Of a stretch of 11,111 bases of DNA, positions 1 to 5,362 are shown in pieces. The notes under the pieces were generated by a model. The model was not told where the DNA came from, made no database searches, and saw only the letters and a list, made by a program, of their open reading frames with translations. Source of the DNA: Verrucomicrobia bacterium UBA6775 (lineage in GTDB: Bacteria; Verrucomicrobiota; Verrucomicrobiia; Limisphaerales; UBA1096). Numbering within the stretch: position 1 is the stretch's first letter; each line of letters opens with the position of its first letter. Both the position numbers and the translations under genes were made by a program. The stretch covers positions 1-11,111 of the forward strand of contig DKGH01000102.1 in NCBI GenBank assembly GCA_002453165.1, given 5' to 3'.

Positions 1-134
1 CCAAGCTGAGTTTCGCGCATCCCTTTACCGGCGACGTGGTCGAGATCGAGTGCAGGTTAGCCAAGGACATGGAGGTGGCTCTCAAGTATCTTCGCAAATA
101 CGCAACAGGCATCAGTGCTGGGCCAAGCGATTAA
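1..134 (+). CDS. RluA-family pseudouridine synthase, C-terminal fragment
   Basis: This is the 3' end of a gene entering from the left edge; the frame has full codons from base 3 and stops at TAA 132-134. The last 43 residues begin KLSFAHPFTGDVVEIE and continue with a RLAKDMEVALKYLRK segment. This matches the C-terminal signature of RluA/RluC/RluD enzymes, in which an 'L-x-F-x-HP-x-(T/S)G' strand is followed by 'P-L-x-x-D-M-x-x-x-L-x-x-L'. These cytoplasmic enzymes isomerise specific uridines in rRNA or tRNA to pseudouridine. The catalytic HRLD region lies outside the window, so the subfamily cannot be assigned. The stop codon overlaps the stop of the converging TIGR03790 gene by 4 bases. The final codons read through a one-mismatch copy of the window's iterated palindrome (GCTGGGCCAAGC). 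Confidence 0.75.
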   Translation, partial: KLSFAHPFTGDVVEIECRLAKDMEVALKYLRKYATGISAGPSD

Positions 135-1540
135 CGCTTGAGTGATTCAAGCGCTGTTTTGATTCTCTGTTTCTGCTTGGGCGATGTGCTGAGCTTTGAT
201 GCCTTGGTGAACGCTGCCCGTGCCTTGTCCGCTTGGCCAAGCGCTGCGAAAAGTTCCCCCAGTTTTTCCTGAAGAACAGCACTGCCTGCCGTCTCTTCCA
301 GTTGCTCAAGATGCTCCGCAGCCGCGGCGGGAGGGGCTCCGCTCGCCAGCCCTTGGTTGACCGCGAGCAGTCTGAACCACTCGATGTTACTGCTTTTTGA
401 ATTTACCAACTCTGTCTCAACCTGCTCGGGATCCTTTCCGAACGGACGGTAAAGTGGATCGCCCACAAACACCGTCTGCCACGACAGCGCCCTCGTGGCG
501 GCATAACCTGCTTCCGCAAATGTGAACCCATCCTGAATCAATCTCGCGAAAAAAACCGGCTGATAGGGTGTTAACTCAAGGTACGGCTCAAAGACACTCC
601 CGAAGGTGGCAGTGGCGCCCTTGTTGATGAATGGGCCAATCCATCGGGAATGCGCGTGGCGGATCATTGAACCATTGTAGGAATGCAGGTGATAGGCGAT
701 GGCGCCCGGGGCAAAATCGACTACCTCCTCGGCAAACAGCCCTTCGACGTTGATCCCGTACCAACCGGCGTAGAAGGCGATGCGGTCGCCAGGGAAACCG
801 ACAGGAAACGTCCCTGGATTCTCATCCACAACAGTCGTATAGCCACTGCGTCGGGTGATTTCGCCAACCATTCGAAGCCGGTCATCCCCCGCCTTGAACG
901 AGCCGGTTTTGATGCCGCGGAGGTCAATGTACGAACGGCCCCACAGCCCGAATTTTTCAGCGTCGATCGCGCGATCCACAAGGCTGTTGGCGAGATCAGC
1001 GCTCGGTCCGTCGAGGCGAGCCACCATCAGCACACCTTTTGCCGGAGAAATGGTTTTGGGATTGGTCGCATTGAAAACGGGGTTGGCGATGTAACCGGTG
1101 CGCTTAATCGCTTGGCCAAGCTGAGGCAGCAGCGCCAACTCGCTGTCTACGGATGCCTCATTACGACTCAGTTGGGTAGGGGTGCCAGCCGGAGCCTTAA
1201 GTGAGGCATCTTTGTTCACGCGGAAAGGAACTCCCCAGCAGAGCACCAAATATCGTATGGAACCCTTTCGGCCATCGAGTAACTTGCGCTTGGCCAAGGC
1301 CTTGGCCAATGGTTGCTCTAGGGTTGAAGTGAACTCAGCACGGCGGATCGTGTGGCCATCCGAAAGAGGCAGGCCGATCAGGTTGTTCGGGGGCACGCTC
1401 CGTTGCTTGGCGTAGTGCTCGGCGATGATCTTGGAGGGTGCCAGTTTGCTGTTGTACACCACCGCCACGCTTTGCCCTTGGCCAAGCGCCAGCAAAGGCA
1501 GAAGAGGCAGGCATAACGTGAGTGTTAAAAACTTGTTCAT
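131..1540 (-). CDS. TIGR03790-family secreted protein with C-terminal TPR-like segment
   Basis: A 469-residue protein of a conserved family of unknown function that I know mainly from Acidobacteria, Verrucomicrobia, Planctomycetes and myxobacteria. The N-terminus is a typical signal peptide: Met-Asn-Lys, a leucine-rich core to about residue 19, and an A-L-G site near residue 20, so the mature protein is probably periplasmic or exported. Family-typical segments are VVYNSKLAPSKIIAEHYAKQR (about 28-48, where peptide-like 'YN-x-x-x-x-x-S' opens the fold), IRYLVLCWGVPFRV and ASVDSELALLPQLG. The last roughly 70 residues (EKLGELFAALGQADKARAAF) look like a TPR helix pair. The ATG overlaps the upstream hydrolase stop as ATGA, so translation is probably coupled; no separate Shine-Dalgarno is visible. 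Four exact copies of the iterated palindrome plus one truncated copy lie in this gene. Family assignment is from recognition, and no biochemical function can be stated. Confidence 0.8.
   Translation of the reverse strand: MNKFLTLTLCLPLLPLLALGQGQSVAVVYNSKLAPSKIIAEHYAKQRSVPPNNLIGLPLSDGHTIRRAEFTSTLEQPLAKALAKRKLLDGRKGSIRYLVLCWGVPFRVNKDASLKAPAGTPTQLSRNEASVDSELALLPQLGQAIKRTGYIANPVFNATNPKTISPAKGVLMVARLDGPSADLANSLVDRAIDAEKFGLWGRSYIDLRGIKTGSFKAGDDRLRMVGEITRRSGYTTVVDENPGTFPVGFPGDRIAFYAGWYGINVEGLFAEEVVDFAPGAIAYHLHSYNGSMIRHAHSRWIGPFINKGATATFGSVFEPYLELTPYQPVFFARLIQDGFTFAEAGYAATRALSWQTVFVGDPLYRPFGKDPEQVETELVNSKSSNIEWFRLLAVNQGLASGAPPAAAAEHLEQLEETAGSAVLQEKLGELFAALGQADKARAAFTKASKLSTSPKQKQRIKTALESLKR
135..160 (+). 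terminator. possible weak intrinsic terminator of the pseudouridine synthase gene
   Basis: CGCTTGA (135-141) and TCAAGCG (147-153) can form a 7-bp stem with a 5-base loop directly after the stop codon. It is followed by CTG and then TTTT (157-160). The U-tract is short and the hairpin lies inside the 3' end of the converging gene, so terminator activity is uncertain. The stem arms are half-sites of the iterated palindrome. Confidence 0.35.
231..244. repeat. iterated palindrome GCTTGGCCAAGCGC
   Basis: Exact GCTTGGCCAAGC (231-242) followed by GC. In the minus-strand TIGR03790 gene it is read as Leu-Gly-Gln-Ala within the TPR-like tail. Confidence 0.9.
1110..1121. repeat. iterated palindrome GCTTGGCCAAGC
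   Basis: An exact 12-base copy inside the TIGR03790 gene, read as Leu-Gly-Gln-Ala on the minus strand. Confidence 0.9.
1286..1309. repeat. double palindrome block
   Basis: GCGCTTGGCCAAG is fused to a second TTGGCCAA. Bases 1290-1309 form a perfect 20-base palindrome centred on AGGCCT. On the minus strand it is read in the alternative frame as Leu-Ala-Lys-Ala-Leu-Ala-Lys. Confidence 0.9.
1477..1488. repeat. iterated palindrome CTTGGCCAAGCG
   Basis: An exact CTTGGCCAAG at 1477-1486, falling on the codons for the predicted signal-peptide cleavage region of the TIGR03790 protein (Ala-Leu-Gly-Gln-Gly). Confidence 0.9.
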
Positions 1541-2319
1541 GCGAGAGATCTTTTTAGGCCGTCGTATGCAAAAAGCACACTTTCCGGCAGGTCAGCGCTG
1601 TCGCGGTCGTGATCATAAAAATCGGTCAAGTGAGACAGCAGGGTTTCGTTCGCTCCGATCCTGCGCGCGGCTGTCAACGCCTCGTCGAGAGTCATGTGCG
1701 AAGGATGTTCCATCGGCCGGAGTGCGTCCAGCACGACCACCTGCACACCGGTTGCGGCATCTGAGGCGGGTGGGGAGATTTTTTTGCAGTCGTTGTAGTA
1801 GGCCAGTCGCTTGGTGTCACCCTGTTCGAATAGAAAACCAAGCGACCCCATGCGACCGTGCTCCTGTTCGAACGGGGTGATCTTCAAGTCGCCCAATTGA
1901 AAAGGCCCGTCAATGATGTGCGGGTCGGGCTTAAAATAGCCGCGAATGAACGGTGACTCGAAAGCGTATCGGTATACTCGCTCGAGATCGCGCATCGTCT
2001 TTTTGCTGGCGTAGATCGGGAGTGGCTTGTGTCCGTTGATCGCGCAGAATCGACGGCAATCGTCCAGCCCCATAACGTGATCCGCATGGGAGTGAGTGAA
2101 TAAAATAGCATCAACGCGGGAAATATTTTCCCGAAGAACCTGCGTGCGAAGGTCAGGGGTAGTGTCAATCAGCAGTCGAATCTCTTCCGTCTCAATGTAG
2201 ACAGAGGAACGCGTGCGATGATTTTTTGGGTTGGCTAGAAATTCCGGTGGGTAATCCGCGCCGATGATCGGCACGCCCTGTGAAGTCCCTGAACCCAGTA
2301 TGGTAAAATCAAATTTCAC
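1537..2319 (-). CDS. MBL-fold metallo-hydrolase, PhnP/COG1235-like
   Basis: A 260-residue cytoplasmic metallo-beta-lactamase-fold hydrolase. The start is GTG (2317-2319), chosen because the protein begins MKFDFTILGSGTSQGVP, the expected first strand and glycine loop of the family. The binuclear metal site is visible: HSHADH at 76-81, then G-L-D-D (84-87), His154, and a C-terminal His230 in LSHLTD. Asp177 and Asp198 are candidates for the bridging aspartate. Length and the F-T-H-S-H-A-D-H-x-x-G-x-D-D order fit PhnP-type (5-phosphoribosyl 1,2-cyclic phosphate) phosphodiesterases and related RNase Z-like hydrolases. There are no phn genes nearby, so the substrate is unknown. It is the first gene of a two-gene unit, its TGA overlapping the ATG of the secreted protein downstream. 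It diverges from recN across a short gap. Confidence 0.85.
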   Translation of the reverse strand: MKFDFTILGSGTSQGVPIIGADYPPEFLANPKNHRTRSSVYIETEEIRLLIDTTPDLRTQVLRENISRVDAILFTHSHADHVMGLDDCRRFCAINGHKPLPIYASKKTMRDLERVYRYAFESPFIRGYFKPDPHIIDGPFQLGDLKITPFEQEHGRMGSLGFLFEQGDTKRLAYYNDCKKISPPASDAATGVQVVVLDALRPMEHPSHMTLDEALTAARRIGANETLLSHLTDFYDHDRDSADLPESVLFAYDGLKRSLA

Positions 2320-2375
2320 ACTCTTTTGTTTTGCCTCAGCAACAATCTCTTTTCACATTCACGCGCGACCGGCAC
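2320..2375. promoter_or_regulatory. short divergent intergenic region between the MBL hydrolase and recN
   Basis: Only 56 bases separate the GTG of the hydrolase and the chosen ATG of recN, so promoters for both directions must lie here or overlap the coding ends. The stretch is T-rich in its left half. I see no convincing -35/-10 pair, no obvious LexA-type palindrome, and no good Shine-Dalgarno for recN; AAAGAG is a weak one for the minus-strand GTG. Confidence 0.35.
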
Positions 2376-4061
2376 ATGCTGACCGATCTCCGCATCAAAA
2401 ACCTCGCCCTTGTCGATGACCTGACGATTCAGTTTGGGCCGGGCTACAACGCCGTGACCGGCGAGACCGGGGCCGGCAAGTCCATCGTCATCGGTGCCCT
2501 TGGCCTGGTGCTGGGCGAACGCGCGGATAGAACGCTCCTCCGCGATGGTAGTGAACAGTGCTCAGTGGAGGCAATCATTGACGTCTCCTCGCTGGACAGT
2601 GAATTCCATTCGGCTCTGGAGGAAAACGGCGTGGAGCCCTGCGAGGAGGGGCAATTGCTGCTCAAACGCACATTCAGTAGCACCGGGAACAATCGCCAGT
2701 TTGTCAATGGTTCGCCGACGTCCCTCTCGGTGCTGGCGGACGTCGGCGAGTGGTTGGTGGATATTCACGGCCCGCACGATCACCAGTCACTCCTCAAGTC
2801 AGCGCGCCAACTGGAAATCCTTGATGCCTACGGTGGACTGGGTGCAGAACGTAGGGAATTCGCCGTAAAGGTCGATGAACGAGCGTCATTGGAGGCGCAA
2901 AAAACGGAGTTGATCGTTGACGAAGACGCCTACGAGCGTGAACTCGACCTGTTGCGTTTTCAGGTCAACGAGATTGAAGCCGCGCAACTGCAGGTGGAAG
3001 AGGAGGAGACGCTTGAGCAATCGTTCCAGCGTGCGACCCATTCCGCGCGGCTGGCCGAACTGGCTGCCGAAGCCAAGGCCCTCATCAACGGTGTAGAGCC
3101 AAGCGCACAGGATTTGATCAACAACACCGGCCGGTCGCTCCAGCAAATGGCAGACTTGGATGACGAAGCCGGAACACTGCTCGAACAGCAATCCCAACTG
3201 AGCGAGCAGTTTGCGGAGTTGGCGGCGTCCGTCGAGGATTATGCCGAGCGCTTGAATCTCGATCCCGAACAGATGCGGCAGGTGGAGGAGCGGTACAACC
3301 TTGTTCAAACCCTCAAGCGCAAATACGGAGGATCGCTACAAGCGGTAATCACATTCGGTGAAAAAGCGGCCAAGCGCTTGGCCGATCTTGAAGGCCGCGA
3401 CGAGGCCTTGGCCAAGCTCAATAGCCAGTTGGATGAACTCGATGAAACCATCCAAGCGCTTGGCCAAGCGCTGAGCGAAGCACGCAAAGCTGTTGCACCA
3501 AAACTGGTCAACGAAGCCGAAGAGCAATTAAACGACCTTGGGTTTCTTCAGTCACGATTTGATGTGGAAATCGTCGATCCCAGTGAGCTTGGCCAAGCGA
3601 CGGGCGCCCCCTCACGCACTGGGTTTGACCAGATTGAATTCCTGTTTGCCCCCAACCCCGGCGAACCGTTTAAGCCGCTGAAATCGATCGCTTCGTCGGG
3701 TGAAATGGCGCGAGTAATGTTGGCGCTTAAAACCGTGCTGGCGTCGCAGGATAGCATCCCGATTTTGATATTCGACGAGGTCGACGCAAATGTTGGCGGC
3801 GAAACCGCTGCGGTGGTCGGCCAAAAGATGAAGCAAATCGGTGAAAAGCGGCAGGTGCTTTGCATCACCCACCTTGCGCCGGTGGCGGCGGCTGGTGCCG
3901 CGCATTATCTCGTTGAAAAGGAGGTTGCCGATGGCCGAACGGTCACTCGTGTGTTGCCGTTGGAGGAGAAGGGGAAAATCGCGGAATTAACGAGAATGCT
4001 CGGAGGCAGTGGGGAAGCCGCCCGTCAGCATGCCGAGGAATTGCTGGGAAAATCTCCCTAA
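2376..4061 (+). CDS. recN: DNA repair protein RecN
   Basis: A 561-residue SMC-like ATPase that acts at DNA double-strand breaks in recombinational repair; E. coli RecN is about 553 residues. The start is ATG 2376 because the family begins M-L-x-x-L-x-I-x-N-x-A-L; an in-frame TTG at 2331 would add 15 atypical residues. Walker A is GETGAGKS (29-36). A long charged central region (roughly 150-400) is predicted coiled coil. The C-terminal ATPase half contains FAPNPGEPFKPLKSIASSGE, with the ABC signature as S-S-G-E (440-443) instead of the commoner S-G-G-E. Walker B is ILIFDEVD with D467/E468, followed by CITHLAPVAA. Three exact iterated palindromes and one of the alternative GCGC-centred form lie between codons of about 331 and 407. 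It is a stand-alone gene with no co-oriented close partner. Confidence 0.93.
   Translation: MLTDLRIKNLALVDDLTIQFGPGYNAVTGETGAGKSIVIGALGLVLGERADRTLLRDGSEQCSVEAIIDVSSLDSEFHSALEENGVEPCEEGQLLLKRTFSSTGNNRQFVNGSPTSLSVLADVGEWLVDIHGPHDHQSLLKSARQLEILDAYGGLGAERREFAVKVDERASLEAQKTELIVDEDAYERELDLLRFQVNEIEAAQLQVEEEETLEQSFQRATHSARLAELAAEAKALINGVEPSAQDLINNTGRSLQQMADLDDEAGTLLEQQSQLSEQFAELAASVEDYAERLNLDPEQMRQVEERYNLVQTLKRKYGGSLQAVITFGEKAAKRLADLEGRDEALAKLNSQLDELDETIQALGQALSEARKAVAPKLVNEAEEQLNDLGFLQSRFDVEIVDPSELGQATGAPSRTGFDQIEFLFAPNPGEPFKPLKSIASSGEMARVMLALKTVLASQDSIPILIFDEVDANVGGETAAVVGQKMKQIGEKRQVLCITHLAPVAAAGAAHYLVEKEVADGRTVTRVLPLEEKGKIAELTRMLGGSGEAARQHAEELLGKSP
3368..3383. repeat. GCGC-centred form of the iterated palindrome
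   Basis: GGCCAAGCGCTTGGCC is a perfect 16-base palindrome. It is the same repeat viewed half a period out of phase, centred on GCGC instead of GGCC. In recN it is read as Ala-Lys-Arg-Leu-Ala. Confidence 0.9.
3407..3417. repeat. iterated palindrome CTTGGCCAAGC
   Basis: An exact CTTGGCCAAG 10-mer in recN, read in the Leu-Ala-Lys frame. Confidence 0.9.
3452..3472. repeat. extended iterated palindrome block in recN
   Basis: A 21-base run of the 12-base period: CCAAGCGCTTGG overlaps GCTTGGCCAAGC (3458-3469) and continues to GCGCT. Both palindromic centres are present. It is read as Leu-Gly-Gln-Ala-Leu. Confidence 0.9.
3587..3599. repeat. iterated palindrome GCTTGGCCAAGCG
   Basis: An exact 12-base copy (3587-3598) in recN, read as Leu-Gly-Gln-Ala. 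Confidence 0.9.
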
Positions 4062-4142
4062 TCTTCCTAGCCTCCATTGATTAATTTTTCGCCACCAAAA
4101 AACTCTTTCACAGTTGTCCGCGAACCCGTAATCTCCGCGCTC

Positions 4143-4157
4143 CCCGCGATTCGCGGG
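4143..4157 (+). other. GC-rich hairpin just upstream of the isopropylmalate-type dehydrogenase
   Basis: CCCGCG (4143-4148) and CGCGGG (4152-4157) can pair with an ATT loop, ending 13 bases before the ATG. There is no T-tract, so it is not an intrinsic terminator. It occupies the place where a ribosome binding site would be and could affect translation initiation. The rest of the 109-base gap after recN shows no recognisable promoter. Confidence 0.4.
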
Positions 4158-4170
4158 TGATTCCCAATCA

Positions 4171-5229
4171 ATGAACAGTTACGACATCGCAGTAATCGGC
4201 GGCGACGGCACCGGCCCCGAGGTAACCGCAGAAAACATCAAGGTGCTGGACGCCGCTGGCCAAAAGTTTGGCTTCAAGCTCAATTACACGGATTTTGATT
4301 TCGGAGGCGATCGCTATCTTCGCACCAACGAGGTGTTGCCGGACAGTGCGTCTGACGACTTGCGGAATTTCCCGGCGGTCATCCTCGGGGCGATTGGTCA
4401 CCCGGATGTGGCTCCTGGCGTTCTTGAAAAGGGAATCCTCCTTCGTCTACGCTTTGAACTGGAACAGTACATTAACCTGCGTCCGGTCAAACTGTTCGAT
4501 GAACGATTTTGCCCGCTGAAAGACAAGAAGCCGGAGGATGTCGATTTCGTCGTGGTTCGCGAAAACAACGAGGGCCTATACACCGGTTCAGGCGGCTTCG
4601 TGTTCAAGGGAACACCCAACGAGGTTGCCATTCAGGAAAGTGTGAACACGCGCCGAGGTGTCGAGCGCTGTTTGCGCTATGCTTTTGAGTACACGCAGAA
4701 ACGCAACAAAGACAAGCAGTTGACTCTTTGCGGCAAGACGAACGTTTTGACCTACGCCTTCGATCTTTGGGATCGGGCATTTCACGAGATCGGCGAGGCG
4801 GACTATCCCGATATCAAACGCGAGTACGCCCACGTGGACGCCACTACGATGTGGTTCGTGAAGAACCCGGAGTGGTTTGATGTAATCGTCACCGACAACA
4901 TGTTCGGCGATATCATCACAGATCTGGGGGCGATGGTGCAGGGCGGCATGGGAATCGCCGCCGGCGGCAACATTAATCCGGAGGGAACCAGCATGTTTGA
5001 GCCGATTGGCGGCAGTGCCCCGAAGTACACCGGCCAAAACGTGATCAATCCATTGGCCGCCATATGTTCCGGCGCCTTGATGCTGGAGCACTTGGGTGAA
5101 AACGAGGCGGCCAAGGCCATTGAGGACACCGTAATTAGCGTGACAAGAGAGAAGATCAAAGACCTCGGAGCAGGCCGCATGGGTTACTCCACTACCGAGG
5201 TGGGCGATCTTGTTGCCTCTTCGCTGTAA
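4171..5229 (+). CDS. leuB: 3-isopropylmalate dehydrogenase (LeuB-like; tartrate dehydrogenase-like features)
   Basis: A 352-residue NAD-dependent beta-decarboxylating dehydrogenase of the isocitrate/isopropylmalate family; LeuB oxidises 3-isopropylmalate in leucine synthesis. The N-terminus IAVIGGDGTGPEV is the family start. Substrate and catalytic residues are visible: R94 and R104 in LRFELEQYINLRP, R130 and Y137 in VVRENNEGLYTG, K189, D223 in HVDATTM, and the metal-binding aspartates D247 and D251 in DNMFGDIITD. The NAD loop reads EPIGGSAPKYTGQNVINP (about 277-294), with Gly where canonical LeuB has the His of HGSAP. Together with the Q-Y-I-N-L-R-P wording this recalls tartrate dehydrogenase-type and PVC-type paralogues, so the substrate is not certain. 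No leuA, leuC or leuD is adjacent. The ATG lacks a clear Shine-Dalgarno. It contains no exact copy of the iterated palindrome. Confidence 0.82.
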   Translation: MNSYDIAVIGGDGTGPEVTAENIKVLDAAGQKFGFKLNYTDFDFGGDRYLRTNEVLPDSASDDLRNFPAVILGAIGHPDVAPGVLEKGILLRLRFELEQYINLRPVKLFDERFCPLKDKKPEDVDFVVVRENNEGLYTGSGGFVFKGTPNEVAIQESVNTRRGVERCLRYAFEYTQKRNKDKQLTLCGKTNVLTYAFDLWDRAFHEIGEADYPDIKREYAHVDATTMWFVKNPEWFDVIVTDNMFGDIITDLGAMVQGGMGIAAGGNINPEGTSMFEPIGGSAPKYTGQNVINPLAAICSGALMLEHLGENEAAKAIEDTVISVTREKIKDLGAGRMGYSTTEVGDLVASSL

Positions 5230-5254
5230 AAAACCATCAATCGTTATTTCACGA

Positions 5255-5281
5255 GAGCCGGCATCCGCCGGCTCTTTTTTT
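5255..5281 (+). terminator. rho-independent terminator after the dehydrogenase
   Basis: GAGCCGGC (5255-5262) pairs perfectly with GCCGGCTC (5267-5274) around an ATCC loop and is followed by seven T residues (5275-5281). It begins 26 bases after the stop codon and separates the dehydrogenase from the symporter gene. Confidence 0.92.
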
Positions 5282-5282
5282 G

Positions 5283-5296
5283 CGCTTGCCCAAGCG
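5283..5296. repeat. degenerate copy of the iterated palindrome
   Basis: CGCTTG-CC-CAAGCG, an inverted repeat differing from the full motif by loss of the two central G bases. It is directly downstream of the dehydrogenase terminator. Confidence 0.7.
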
Positions 5297-5299
5297 GGG

Positions 5300-5328
5300 T
5301 TGCAACTTGGCCAAGCTGCTCCTATCCT
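5300..5328 (+). promoter_or_regulatory. candidate sigma-70-type promoter for the symporter with palindrome in the spacer
   Basis: TTGCAA (5300-5305) and TATCCT (5323-5328) match the -35 and -10 consensus at 4 of 6 positions each, with an exact 17-base spacer. It lies after the upstream terminator and 34 bases before the ATG. CTTGGCCAAG (5306-5315) fills the first part of the spacer and could be an operator or chance. This is inferred from consensus only. Confidence 0.35.
5306..5316. repeat. iterated palindrome CTTGGCCAAGC (intergenic)
   Basis: An exact 10-mer at 5306-5315 between the dehydrogenase terminator and the symporter gene. Confidence 0.9.
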
Positions 5329-5362
5329 GCCGCCGCCCCTTGGCTGAACGATTATTCGAACA

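Noticed and set aside
683..1204. 173-residue open frame on the + strand
   Set aside because: Antisense to the TIGR03790 gene. No recognisable domain, and it is explained by codon bias of the minus-strand gene.
2331..2375. TTG-initiated N-terminal extension of recN
   Set aside because: RecN proteins begin at the M-L-x-x-L-x-I-x-N motif, and the extra 15 residues are not typical and have no ribosome binding site.
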